A stretch of DNA of 13,760 bases, taken from the NCBI GenBank assembly GCA_023436495.1, contig JAEZIT010000019.1, forward strand, positions 1 through 13,760, written 5' to 3'. Source of the stretch: Acidobacteriota bacterium (GTDB lineage Bacteria; Acidobacteriota; Blastocatellia; Pyrinomonadales; Pyrinomonadaceae). The notes beneath the pieces were generated by a model. It had not been told where the DNA came from. It worked only from the letters and a program-made list of their open reading frames with translations, and did no database searches. Made by a program: the position numbers and the translations under genes. Below, piece after piece: positions 6,695 to 13,760 of this stretch (positions are counted from its first letter, which is position 1; each line of letters opens with the position of its first letter).

Positions 6695-6720
6695 TTTCGT
6701 TCGAAGTGTCAAATAAAATT

Positions 6721-7749
6721 ATGTCATTAATGCTGCAGGAGATCGCGGAACAGCCCGCGGTCTTGGAGCGAACGATCGCCGCCGAACGTGAAAAGCTCGG
6801 TAAATTGGGAACATTCTTGCGCGGAAAGGACATCGACCTGATCGTCCTGGTCGCCCGCGGAAGCTCCGACAACGCATCGCTCTTCGGGCGCTACCTGCTC
6901 GAAGTAACGACCGGGATCCCCGTGTCACTATCCGCGCCGTCTGTCTTCACCTTATACAACGCCAAGCTGAAACTCGGCCGCGCGCTCGTCATAGGCGTTT
7001 CGCAATCCGGCGAAGGCGAGGACATCAATTTCGTCCTCACCCAAGCCAAAGCCGCCGGCGCCCACACCCTCGGGATCACGAACGAACCGGATTCGTCCAT
7101 GGCAAAGATCGCCGACGAAACCCTTCTCATCCACGCGGGCCGCGAAAAATCCGTCGCCGCAACCAAGACCTACACGGGCCAGATGCTGCATTTCTACATG
7201 CTCGCATCCGAGCTCTCCGACACCAAACTCGGCCTCGACCGCATTCCCGAACACGCCGCCGAAGCCCTGAAACTCGAACCCGCCGTCCGCGAAATGGTGC
7301 AGCGATACGTGTTTATGGAAAACTGCGTCGTCGTCGGCCGCGGCATGAACTACGGAAATTCCTACGAGCTCGCGCTGAAGTTGATGGAGACCTGCTACGT
7401 CGTCGCCGAACGATTTTCGTCCGCCGACTTCTTCCACGGCCCTCTCGCCATCGTCGAGCGCCGGTTCCCGGTCATCCTCTTCGCACCGAAGGGCATCACC
7501 CAAAAGGGCAGTCTCGACCTTCTCGCCCGTCTCCACGAACTCCACGCCGATTGCCTTTCCATCACCAACGATCCCGATATAGCCTCGCGATCGTCGCGCC
7601 ACCTTTCGATGCCGGACAACATCGACGAACTCCTCTCGCCGATACCGTTCATCGTCCCGGCACAGCTCTTCGCCGCGCATCTGTCGGCGGCTAAAGGCCT
7701 CGACCCGGACGCGCCGCGTTCACTGTCGAAGGTCACCAAGACCATGTAG
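6721..7749 (+). CDS. GlmS-like SIS-domain sugar-phosphate isomerase/deaminase (no glutaminase domain)
   Basis: A 342-residue protein made of two SIS domains, like the isomerase half of glucosamine-6-phosphate synthase (AgaS/GlmS group) but without the N-terminal glutaminase. Visible motifs, numbered from the ATG at 6721: MLQEIAEQP at the N-terminus; sugar-phosphate loop RGSSDNAS (46-53); SQSGEGED (94-101); EKSVAATKTYTGQ (142-154); GRGMNYGNSYELALKLME (206-223); FHGPLAI (238-244); and the C-terminal DPDAPRSLSKVTKT. Residues matching the GlmS isomerase site are present: K220, E223, H239 and K337. The likely role is aldose-ketose conversion with amino addition or removal on hexose-6-phosphate in the cytoplasm; the exact substrate cannot be read from sequence. 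A GTG start at 6706 would add five residues; neither start has a Shine-Dalgarno. The next gene follows after 12 bases. Confidence 0.88.
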   Translation: MSLMLQEIAEQPAVLERTIAAEREKLGKLGTFLRGKDIDLIVLVARGSSDNASLFGRYLLEVTTGIPVSLSAPSVFTLYNAKLKLGRALVIGVSQSGEGEDINFVLTQAKAAGAHTLGITNEPDSSMAKIADETLLIHAGREKSVAATKTYTGQMLHFYMLASELSDTKLGLDRIPEHAAEALKLEPAVREMVQRYVFMENCVVVGRGMNYGNSYELALKLMETCYVVAERFSSADFFHGPLAIVERRFPVILFAPKGITQKGSLDLLARLHELHADCLSITNDPDIASRSSRHLSMPDNIDELLSPIPFIVPAQLFAAHLSAAKGLDPDAPRSLSKVTKTM

Positions 7750-7761
7750 CAGCCGCTCCCG

Positions 7762-9021
7762 ATGATGAAGGAAGAAGCATTCAGCAATTCACAATTTGCG
7801 GACAAGGTGCTTCTTCCGCTGCTGATCGCCCTTGCATTGTCGCTCGGGACAATGCGGCCCGCATTCAACGTCGCGGGTTACGGCCTGCCGTTCACGGACA
7901 TTATTTTCGTCGCCGCATTTGCCGCTTGGGCGGCCTTCGCCGCATTCGGCAAGGTCAGGATCCGCCGCAGCCGGTTCCTTATCCCGCTCGCTCTCTACAC
8001 GGCCGCGATGTTCGTCGCGGCGATATTTTCCGAACACCCGCAGCACAGCCTCATCAAATTCGCCGGCGTCCTCTACCTCTCCCTTTTCGCATTTTTCGTG
8101 TCCCAGATCGTCACAAGCGAACGCTCATTACAGCGCGTCGTTACCGCATACCTGATCGGCGCCGCCATCGCCGCCGTTATCGGCGTCGCTACGATCGCTC
8201 TATTCTATATAGACCGCGACAACCTCTGGCACAGCCTGTTCCTTCATCACTACGGCTCGCTGCCGCCCGGCAACTACCCGCGGATCCAGAGCACCTTTTT
8301 CTATCCCGCAATGCTGTGCAATTTCCTGACGGTCGCAACCGTCATGCTGTTCGGCGCCCGTGCAAAGCACTGGATCGGCAGGCGATTGTTCACAATGCTG
8401 TTAGCTTCGTTCGTGACCGCTGCTGCATTCACGGTCACGCCGGGCCTCGGGGGAATGCTGCTCGGGATTGCTGCCTGTCTCGGAATTGGCCTGACACGCC
8501 GGCGCGCCGCAATTCTGCTCGCCGCCGGAATTTTTGCCGCCGCTGCGTTCACTGCGGTTGCCGCATTTACCATCTTTGAATACCCAACCGCGCCGTATGC
8601 CGTTGACATCGCCGGTGTGCGAGTCTATCCCACACAGCGCCTGCTCGCCTGGCACGACGCAGCGGCCAATTTCGCCGAACATCCCTTAGTTGGCAAGGGC
8701 ACAGGATCGGCCACTGCCGAGGTCTACTTCACGCCGCCGTCCGGCGAGACACAGATAATCACCGACGCACACAATTCATTCCTGAACATCGCCGCACAGG
8801 CCGGCATCGTCGGCTTCGCCGCGTTTATCCTGCTATGTATTTTCACCCTGCGAACTGCGTTCGCCGCTGGCCGCAGCAGTTTCGCCCTGTGGCTCGGGAT
8901 CGCGTTCGCCTCCGCATTCCTGGTCCAGGGACTTGTCGGATCGTTCGAAGATGCCCGGCACCTGTGGCTCCTGATCGGCCTTATTCCGGCCGCCGCCGCG
9001 ATCCGTCATAACGATCGCTGA
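7762..9021 (+). CDS. O-antigen ligase/polymerase family (Wzy_C) membrane protein
   Basis: A 419-residue polytopic membrane protein, rich in Ala, Phe and Ile, with about ten to twelve hydrophobic segments. A large periplasmic loop at about residues 275-335 carries the Wzy_C signature: RLLAWHDAAANFAEHPLVGKGTGS (R293, W297, H307-P308, G311, G313). It is followed by TDAHNSFLNIAAQAGIVGF (H337, N338) at the start of the next helix. These are the conserved residues of O-antigen ligases (WaaL) and related polymerases, which transfer lipid-linked glycans on the periplasmic side of the inner membrane. Ligase and polymerase (or another acceptor type) cannot be told apart from sequence alone. It begins 12 bases after the SIS-domain gene, so the pair is probably one operon, linking amino-sugar metabolism to surface glycan assembly (inference). 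There is no clear Shine-Dalgarno; ATG 7765 is an equally possible start. Confidence 0.87.
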   Translation: MMKEEAFSNSQFADKVLLPLLIALALSLGTMRPAFNVAGYGLPFTDIIFVAAFAAWAAFAAFGKVRIRRSRFLIPLALYTAAMFVAAIFSEHPQHSLIKFAGVLYLSLFAFFVSQIVTSERSLQRVVTAYLIGAAIAAVIGVATIALFYIDRDNLWHSLFLHHYGSLPPGNYPRIQSTFFYPAMLCNFLTVATVMLFGARAKHWIGRRLFTMLLASFVTAAAFTVTPGLGGMLLGIAACLGIGLTRRRAAILLAAGIFAAAAFTAVAAFTIFEYPTAPYAVDIAGVRVYPTQRLLAWHDAAANFAEHPLVGKGTGSATAEVYFTPPSGETQIITDAHNSFLNIAAQAGIVGFAAFILLCIFTLRTAFAAGRSSFALWLGIAFASAFLVQGLVGSFEDARHLWLLIGLIPAAAAIRHNDR

Positions 9022-9102
9022 TTTGCCACTTAAGTCTTTTTAATGTAAAGTGTGTCTCTGTCATACCTGCATTAAATTCACTTAGTCCATTTCGGAGGCG
9101 TT

Positions 9103-11193
9103 GTGCGCAAAAAGATCAGAATTTCCCTATTTACAGCTATGTCTGCTGGCCTGCTGGGCCTGTCGCTTTTCTATTTTGGAGATCAACAAACTACCGTTGC
9201 CGGTCCGCCGGCATACTGGATCACGATCGACGAGAACGAACTGAAACACGTCGAATCGGCAATGGGTTCGGCATTCGATACCATCGAGAGCCGCGGCGGC
9301 ATCGCGATCGTCAAGGTTGACGAACTCGAGACCCTGACGCTCAGCAGCAAGATGCACGACGAGTTTCACAAATGCGCCGGATTTATCCGCCACTCTTCGC
9401 TGGAGGAAGCGCAAAAGTCAATCGAGCAATCGCTTAATGCTTCGACCGAGACACAGTTCGTCGAATATACGATAGACAATCAGGCGAACGTAACGCCGAT
9501 GCTCGCCGAAGCAAAGGAACCCACGCTCCGGCAGACGATCATCGACCTGTCTTCCCTTCCGAACCGCAGGCATAACCTGCAGGGCGGAATGGACGGCGCA
9601 AATATGATCCTGTCGAAATGGCGCACGCTTTCACTCGGCCGCAGCGATATTTCCGTGGCCCCCTATGCGCACCTGAACCCTACCAACCCCGATGTTTCGC
9701 TGACCCCGCAGCCTTCGATCGTTATGACGATCCAGGGCACCGAATTTCCGAACGAGATCGTGATCGTCGGCGGACACCAGGATTCCATCAACGGAAGCAG
9801 CAGCACCGGTTCTGCCCCCGGTGCCGATGATGACGCTTCGGGTATCGGCTCGATGACTGAGACGATCCGCGTTCTAATGGAGAAGGGTTTCCGCCCGAAA
9901 CGCACGGTGCAGTTCATGGCGTACGCGGCGGAAGAGGTCGGCCTCGTCGGTTCGAAAAATATCGCAGAATCCTATCGCGCACAGAACAAGAACGTTGTCG
10001 GAGTACTTCAGCTCGATATGACCAATTACGGCGGAAATTGGGCAGACATCGTCCTCATGACCGATTTCACGAATGCGCCTCAGAACCAGTTCCTACGGAA
10101 CCTGACGGCACAATATCAGCCGACGCTGGTGGTAAAGAATGATCAGTGCGGCTACGGCTGTTCCGATCATAAATCCTGGACGGACAATGGCTACCCGGCA
10201 TCAATGCCGTTTGAAGCAAAATATTCCGGCACAACGCTCGACGGTATCGCACGCCAGTACAATACAGCGCTGCACACGACAAGCGACACTATTTCGCGCA
10301 GCGGCGGCAACGCCAACCACGCTTTGAAATTCGCTAAGCTTGCCATTACCTTTGTAGGCGAGCTGGCAAAGGGCTCCATCGCGCAGACCGCGGTCAACGC
10401 TCCGTTCGATTTCGATAACGATGGACGTTCCGATGTCGCGGTATTTCGGCCCGACACCGGCATCTGGCACCTGAATCGTTCGACCGATGGCTACACAGCG
10501 TTACTCTTCGGCGTCTCGACGGATCGGACAGTACCGGCCGATTATGACAACGACGGCAAGGACGACATCGCGGTATATCGCGACGGCATTTGGCACTTGC
10601 TCCGCTCGCAGGACGGATATACGGGCGTGCTGTGGGGTTTGCCTGACGATATTCCGCAGCCTTCGGATTTTGACGGTGACGGTAAAGCGGACGTCGCTGT
10701 ATTCAGGCCTTCGACCGGTCAGTGGTACTTAAAACAAAGTGCGGCCGGTGATCTCGTCGTTCCGTTCGGTATGGCGGGCGATAAACCAGTCGCCGCGGAT
10801 TACGACGGTGATGGAAAGGCCGATATCGCCATTTTCCGTGATGGAATTTGGCACATTCTTCGGTCACAAGGTGGGTACACGGCCCTGCAGTTCGGCGTTT
10901 CCGGAGACCGTCCGCTCGTCGGAGATTTTGACGGCGACGGGAAGGCGGATCCGTCCGTTTACCGCGACGGTGTCTGGTATATACTGCGCTCTACCGGCGG
11001 ATATTCGATCATTCCCTGGGGCGTCGCAAGTGACATCCCGACTCCCGGAGATTTCGACGGTGACGGCAAGACCGATATTTCGGTATTCCGCAACGGGACC
11101 TGGTACATCCTGAATAGCTCGAACGGAGCGGTGCGGTATGAACAGTTCGGAACGGCCGGCGACATTCCTGCCGAATCGGCATATGTACAATAA
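9103..11193 (+). CDS. Exported M28-family zinc aminopeptidase with C-terminal FG-GAP repeats
   Basis: A 696-residue exported protein starting at GTG 9103, with GGAGG four bases upstream. After a signal sequence (RKKIRISLFTAMSAGLLGLSLF) and a pro-like region comes a peptidase domain (about 145-425) very like the Vibrio/Aeromonas leucyl aminopeptidase. Di-zinc ligands by alignment are H225 (GGHQDS), D243 (GADDDASG), E278, D305 (QLDM) and H391 (LHTTSDT), with E277 as general base. C349 and C353 (CGYGCSDH) match the disulfide pair of that enzyme. The C-terminal part (about 435-696) has six FG-GAP-type repeats of 42-44 residues, each opening D-x-D-x-D-G-x-x-D: starts at 436, 480, 522, 566, 608 and 650. 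These probably form a calcium-binding propeller-like module for surface or substrate attachment. It likely removes N-terminal residues from extracellular peptides. Confidence 0.93.
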   Translation: MRKKIRISLFTAMSAGLLGLSLFYFGDQQTTVAGPPAYWITIDENELKHVESAMGSAFDTIESRGGIAIVKVDELETLTLSSKMHDEFHKCAGFIRHSSLEEAQKSIEQSLNASTETQFVEYTIDNQANVTPMLAEAKEPTLRQTIIDLSSLPNRRHNLQGGMDGANMILSKWRTLSLGRSDISVAPYAHLNPTNPDVSLTPQPSIVMTIQGTEFPNEIVIVGGHQDSINGSSSTGSAPGADDDASGIGSMTETIRVLMEKGFRPKRTVQFMAYAAEEVGLVGSKNIAESYRAQNKNVVGVLQLDMTNYGGNWADIVLMTDFTNAPQNQFLRNLTAQYQPTLVVKNDQCGYGCSDHKSWTDNGYPASMPFEAKYSGTTLDGIARQYNTALHTTSDTISRSGGNANHALKFAKLAITFVGELAKGSIAQTAVNAPFDFDNDGRSDVAVFRPDTGIWHLNRSTDGYTALLFGVSTDRTVPADYDNDGKDDIAVYRDGIWHLLRSQDGYTGVLWGLPDDIPQPSDFDGDGKADVAVFRPSTGQWYLKQSAAGDLVVPFGMAGDKPVAADYDGDGKADIAIFRDGIWHILRSQGGYTALQFGVSGDRPLVGDFDGDGKADPSVYRDGVWYILRSTGGYSIIPWGVASDIPTPGDFDGDGKTDISVFRNGTWYILNSSNGAVRYEQFGTAGDIPAESAYVQ

Positions 11194-11213
11194 GTAATTA
11201 ACGATCGAGATGG

Positions 11214-11247
11214 AAAAAGCGTGCTTCAAAATGAGGCACGCTTTTTT
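11214..11247 (+). terminator. Intrinsic terminator, probably bidirectional
   Basis: Perfect 11-bp arms AAAAAGCGTGC (11214-11224) and GCACGCTTTTT (11236-11246) with an 11-base loop, followed by one more T. It lies 20 bases after the aminopeptidase stop and 7 bases before the end of the converging kinase gene. The A-run on the 5' arm gives a T-run on the - strand, so it can stop both transcripts. Confidence 0.9.
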
Positions 11248-11253
11248 GTTTGG

Positions 11254-12564
11254 TTAGAATTCGGATACGGCCCTGAGAAGTGCTTCTCTCATCTCGCCGG
11301 CTGTTCGCCATCGCAAGTCCACCTGCTTGGCGAGCGCGGTTTCGATAACAGCAGAGACGCGAATCGGAACCTCGGGGACGCGAACCGCGATCGGGATTAT
11401 CGGCTTTTCGAAGATGGCCTTTACAGTTTCGGAAATTCCCGCATTTGGCCCGATGTCCAGAGCATGGGCCCCGGTCAGCAAGCTGTACGCGGTCATTCCT
11501 ATTGCGTAAATATCAGACGGCGGCCGGACTTCCTTAAAATCCCTCACCTGTTCGGGCGGCATGTACGCGATGGTTCCGGCCACATCACCGACCATCGTCA
11601 CGCCGCTCATGCCAGTTTGCTTATAACTCTTGGAAAGTCCAAAATCGGTGAGTTTCGCGATGTAGTTTGGATACTTCCCGTCGACGAGAATATTCTGTTC
11701 CTTGATGTCGCGATGAACGAACCCGAGTGAATGAGCAAAATCGAGTGCCGATAATGTTTGTTCGATAATATTCGCGACCTCTTTATACGGGAGGCGTCCG
11801 CCGCGGCTTTTCGCAAGTTTTGCAGCATCCATTCCAGCGACGTATTCCGTAACGAGATAAACGATGCCGTTGTGCGTGCCGTGTTCGATGTAACTGACAA
11901 CGTTGCGATGCTTCAGCGATGCAGCGACCTCGATCTCGCGCATGAACCGCTTCAGCGACTGATCGCTAACGGCAACTTCGGGAAGCAGCGTTTTTATCGC
12001 AACTGCGCGGCCGTCGCGGTCCGACCGCGCCAGCATCACACTTCCCATTCCGCCCTGCCCCAGCATCCTCATCATCTGATAATGCGGGATCGGCTGCGGG
12101 TTCTTTTTCAATTTGTCACGGCATGCGTCACAAACGAACGAAAGTTTCGCATCTGGCTGCGAGGCTTCTGTGTCGACCGGCACGCCGCAGTTCAAACACT
12201 GAATAGTGATGAGCGACGGCTCTGTCTTTGCGAATCTATCCGGGAGGCCGTTGGCAGATGCATGATCGGCGGCGACTTGCACCTCCAAAACGGTTTCGCC
12301 ACCCTGTATCCTATCTCCATGTTTCAGATGCGCAGTATCGACACGGATACCGTTCACAAAAGTGCCGTTCGTAGACCCCAGGTCGCGCAGAAAACACTGC
12401 GGCGGGGCGATCTCCAGTATGCAGTGATGACGCGAAAAAAACCGGTCGTGAGGGAGGCAAAAATGGGCGTCCTCGCTGCGGCCGATCATGAAAGTATCGT
12501 GCTGATCAAATGTAAAAACGCGCCCGGTCTGTGGTCCCGCGACGACACGAAGTGTTACACGCAT
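11254..12564 (-). CDS. FHA - zinc ribbon - Ser/Thr protein kinase
   Basis: A 436-residue cytoplasmic protein with three parts. Residues 1-97 are an FHA phosphothreonine-binding domain (GRS 28-30, SRHH 44-47, DLGSTNGTFVNG 61-72). Residues 123-148 form a four-Cys zinc ribbon (C123-x2-C126, C145-x2-C148). Residues 162-436 are a Hanks-type kinase. Kinase residues visible are the glycine loop GQGGMGSV (169-176), K191 in AIK, E210, HRDIKEQN (284-291), DFG (307-309), GTIAYMPPEQ (330-339) and D351 in the SDIYAIGM block. All catalytic residues are present, so it should be active. No transmembrane segment or extracellular sensor is seen; signal input is probably through FHA. It starts 26 bases after the DUF4190 gene on the same strand, giving an operon. 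The FHA domain at the N-terminus may recruit phosphorylated partners or the kinase itself. Confidence 0.95.
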   Translation of the reverse strand: MRVTLRVVAGPQTGRVFTFDQHDTFMIGRSEDAHFCLPHDRFFSRHHCILEIAPPQCFLRDLGSTNGTFVNGIRVDTAHLKHGDRIQGGETVLEVQVAADHASANGLPDRFAKTEPSLITIQCLNCGVPVDTEASQPDAKLSFVCDACRDKLKKNPQPIPHYQMMRMLGQGGMGSVMLARSDRDGRAVAIKTLLPEVAVSDQSLKRFMREIEVAASLKHRNVVSYIEHGTHNGIVYLVTEYVAGMDAAKLAKSRGGRLPYKEVANIIEQTLSALDFAHSLGFVHRDIKEQNILVDGKYPNYIAKLTDFGLSKSYKQTGMSGVTMVGDVAGTIAYMPPEQVRDFKEVRPPSDIYAIGMTAYSLLTGAHALDIGPNAGISETVKAIFEKPIIPIAVRVPEVPIRVSAVIETALAKQVDLRWRTAGEMREALLRAVSEF

Positions 12565-12590
12565 CTTTGCTGATTATAGTGGAAATACTT

Positions 12591-13124
12591 TTATCCCGCT
12601 AATATCCCGAAAAGCATAAATATAATGGCTGACGCAAATGAGAGGATACCCAGTATCATCCCGGCGATCGCCATTCCCTTTCCGCCATATCGTGACGGAT
12701 CGCTGTCGGCATTTTTCATCCCGAGATATCCGGTAACAAGTGCTGCCGCTCCAAAAGGTATGCCGCCCCAGCAGCAGACAGACAGGAATCCCAGAACCCC
12801 CAGCACAAGCGAAACCGTCGGCAAGACCTGGTCCCGCGACTGCCTTAATACCGGCGCTCCGAACTGCGCCGTGGGCTGCAGCCCTGGCTGTTGCTGCCAT
12901 TGCGTCATCGGACCGCCGGGCGGATGGTGCATTGGATTCGTAACCCTCGTCGGGTCCATCATCACGGTCGGCGGAGCGTCATCGGCAAAACGTGTGCGTT
13001 CTTCGTTACCGAATATCGTCGGCGGCGGGCCGTCCGAAAAATCCCTTAGCAGTTCGCCGTCATTAAGGCAGAAGTTCAGGTTCGCGTCGTCGTAGGTTTG
13101 ATTACATCGCGGGCAGCGTTTCAT
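12591..13124 (-). CDS. Zinc-ribbon, DUF4190 membrane protein with Thr/Pro-rich linker
   Basis: A 177-residue protein. The N-terminus MKRCPRCNQTYDDANLNFCLNDGELL is a short zinc ribbon (C4, C7, C19, with Asp in place of a fourth Cys). Residues 32-100 are a disordered Pro/Gln/Thr-rich linker with repeated threonine sites (PPPTIF, ERTRF, PPTVMMDPTRVTN). Residues about 101-176 form a DUF4190 domain: two hydrophobic hairpin helices, PTVSLVLGVLGFLSVCCWGGIPFGAAALVTGYLG and GMAIAGMILGILSFASAIIFMLF, joined by a K-x-A-D loop with GGKG. The linker threonines are plausible phospho-sites for the kinase encoded 26 bases downstream, and the pair may work together at the membrane (inference). The ATG at 13124 has no marked Shine-Dalgarno but is fixed by the ribbon. 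Confidence 0.85.
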   Translation of the reverse strand: MKRCPRCNQTYDDANLNFCLNDGELLRDFSDGPPPTIFGNEERTRFADDAPPTVMMDPTRVTNPMHHPPGGPMTQWQQQPGLQPTAQFGAPVLRQSRDQVLPTVSLVLGVLGFLSVCCWGGIPFGAAALVTGYLGMKNADSDPSRYGGKGMAIAGMILGILSFASAIIFMLFGILAG

Positions 13125-13146
13125 ATACAGTTTGCCGTTCGGCAGA

Positions 13147-13760
13147 TTATTTTCGGATCTCTAATCTTTGAAAAGCGATCTTTGCGGCGTCGCCCGCGTA
13201 CAGGCCTGCGACGCCGTTTTTATTATTGAATGTATCCTTTATTGAATTGACGGCCATGCCGTTGATATATAGATCAACGTCATCACCCTTGTCACGGACT
13301 TCGAGGATATTCTCACGTGAACCCTGTCGTATCGCCTCTGACTGCGTCCATCCGATCAGCGTGATTTCCTTCTGCGGTTCGTGTCTTACCACGCGATATC
13401 TTTGTTTCGCGCTATCGATCAGGAACGCAAAATCTCTCGCGAGCGGGACCGGGTCACTGTGAAAGATCAGCCCATAACCGAGCGAAGCGTTCGCGTTCTC
13501 CAAGTTGCGGAGTGCAACTCGGGTGGCAGCATCAGCGGTCCTAACGTCATTCGAAGCGACGAGAACATAGTAGTATCCCTTATGTTTCGAGGACATCACC
13601 AGCGAATTGTCAGTGAAGGATGTCGACCCGAACGGCGAAAACTCCTCCACCCATCGAGACAGGTCAACTGATTGAACGTCCGCTGGGGTGTCATTGGGAA
13701 GCGGCGAATTCTGCGGCGAATTTACCTTAGTACGGGTGTTTTCACTGCCTTGGTTCGTGT
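13147..13760 (-). CDS. Protein with concanavalin-like C-terminal domain (partial, 5' cut by window)
   Basis: The frame is open from the window edge to a stop at 13147, at least 203 codons; the GTG at 13650 is internal. The visible N-terminal part is a polar linker (TNQGSENTRTKVNSPQNSPLPNDTPAD). From about VDLSRWVEEFSPFGS onward it resembles the jelly-roll domain, loosely LamG/DUF1080-like, seen in many acidobacterial proteins. The features are a YYYVLVASND strand, NASLGYGLIFHSDP, DSAKQRYRVVRHEP, TLIGWTQSEAIRQGSRENILEV, DDVDLYINGMAVNSIKDT and the closing GVAGLYAGDAAKIAFQRLEI. The G-L-I-F-H and LYINGM-V pieces are the most characteristic. Ligand or enzyme activity is unknown. It precedes the DUF4190 gene by 22 bases, so all three - strand genes here are probably one operon. 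The upstream part may include a kinase-associated membrane or zinc-ribbon segment. Confidence 0.78.
   Translation of the reverse strand, partial: TNQGSENTRTKVNSPQNSPLPNDTPADVQSVDLSRWVEEFSPFGSTSFTDNSLVMSSKHKGYYYVLVASNDVRTADAATRVALRNLENANASLGYGLIFHSDPVPLARDFAFLIDSAKQRYRVVRHEPQKEITLIGWTQSEAIRQGSRENILEVRDKGDDVDLYINGMAVNSIKDTFNNKNGVAGLYAGDAAKIAFQRLEIRK

Larger units (their letters stand above)
6130..6705. other. Gene-poor gap upstream of the SIS-domain gene
   Basis: About 575 bases with no convincing gene. On the - strand a 31-codon frame (6411-6316) begins MSEETRQRIGKR and has GGAGGGG seven bases before its ATG; it is too short and unlike anything known to call. Other open frames here have no coding character. 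The region also holds the 9-bp tandem array (6464-6545), a hairpin with arms CGCCGA/TCGGCG (6582-6587 and 6595-6600), and a 10-bp palindrome CCGCCGGCGG (6653-6662). The 11-mer ATGTCATTAAT at 6606-6616 recurs at the start of the next gene (6721-6731). It may be the remains of the lost 5' part of the RHS gene, though no RHS motif is seen in it. Confidence 0.5.

Noticed and set aside
6952..7680. 242-codon - strand frame opposite the SIS gene
   Set aside because: It is a shadow frame of a GC-rich gene; the + strand has all SIS motifs.
7926..8579. 217-codon + strand frame inside the O-antigen ligase-like gene
   Set aside because: It is an Arg-rich shadow in another frame of the same strand; the main frame has Wzy_C motifs and membrane helices.
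11758..12573. 271-codon + strand frame opposite the kinase
   Set aside because: The - strand frame has every kinase and FHA motif; this is antisense noise.
1..13760. tRNA, rRNA, insertion sequence or integrase
   Set aside because: None was recognised by reading both strands; no transposase or integrase motif was found beside the RHS island, though a search tool would be needed to exclude a small tRNA.

Overview
The window carries an ordinary bacterial chromosome segment interrupted by an accessory island. The best guess for the host is an acidobacterium of the Blastocatellia/Pyrinomonadaceae type. The reasons are the FHA/Ser-Thr kinase next to a zinc-ribbon DUF4190 protein, the exported protease with a tail of FG-GAP (VCBS) repeats, an LSm-like membrane protein of a type I associate with that group, and weak or missing Shine-Dalgarno sites at many starts. 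This placement is inferred from gene style; there is no rRNA or marker gene in the window.

Left flank (1-1116, + strand): the 3' end of an alanine racemase gene and a YihY/BrkB-type membrane protein.

Accessory island (about 1247-6129, all - strand, so read from right to left): first a short RHS gene of 491 codons. It has only the last part of an RHS shell and ends in a variable tip with a hydrophobic stretch and a phospholipase A2-like HD active-site motif. Thirteen bases after its stop comes a small exported, membrane-anchored LSm/SH3-like protein in the usual position of an immunity gene. Next are a DUF2846 exported protein, a 65-base orphan piece of RHS core (62/65 identical to the intact gene), an exported lipoprotein, a lipocalin-like exported protein, a two-helix membrane ORF that appears to need one frameshift, and another small exported protein. 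This looks like an RHS toxin-tip region with displaced fragments and small exported cargo or immunity-like genes. The last three genes are joined by ATGA and TGATG overlaps.

Between the island and the next operon (6130-6705) there is no convincing gene. It holds a 9-bp AT-rich tandem repeat, two inverted repeats and a possible promoter.

Right part: a GlmS-like SIS-domain sugar isomerase and an O-antigen ligase/polymerase-like protein form a + strand pair. An Aeromonas/Vibrio-type M28 aminopeptidase with six FG-GAP repeats follows, closed by a strong hairpin terminator. Converging on that terminator from the right is a - strand operon: a partial exported or membrane protein with a concanavalin-like domain, a zinc-ribbon DUF4190 protein with threonine-rich linker, and an FHA-zinc ribbon-Ser/Thr kinase.

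The most interesting material is the truncated RHS cassette with its PLA2-like tip, the orphan core fragment, and the hidden frameshifted gene.
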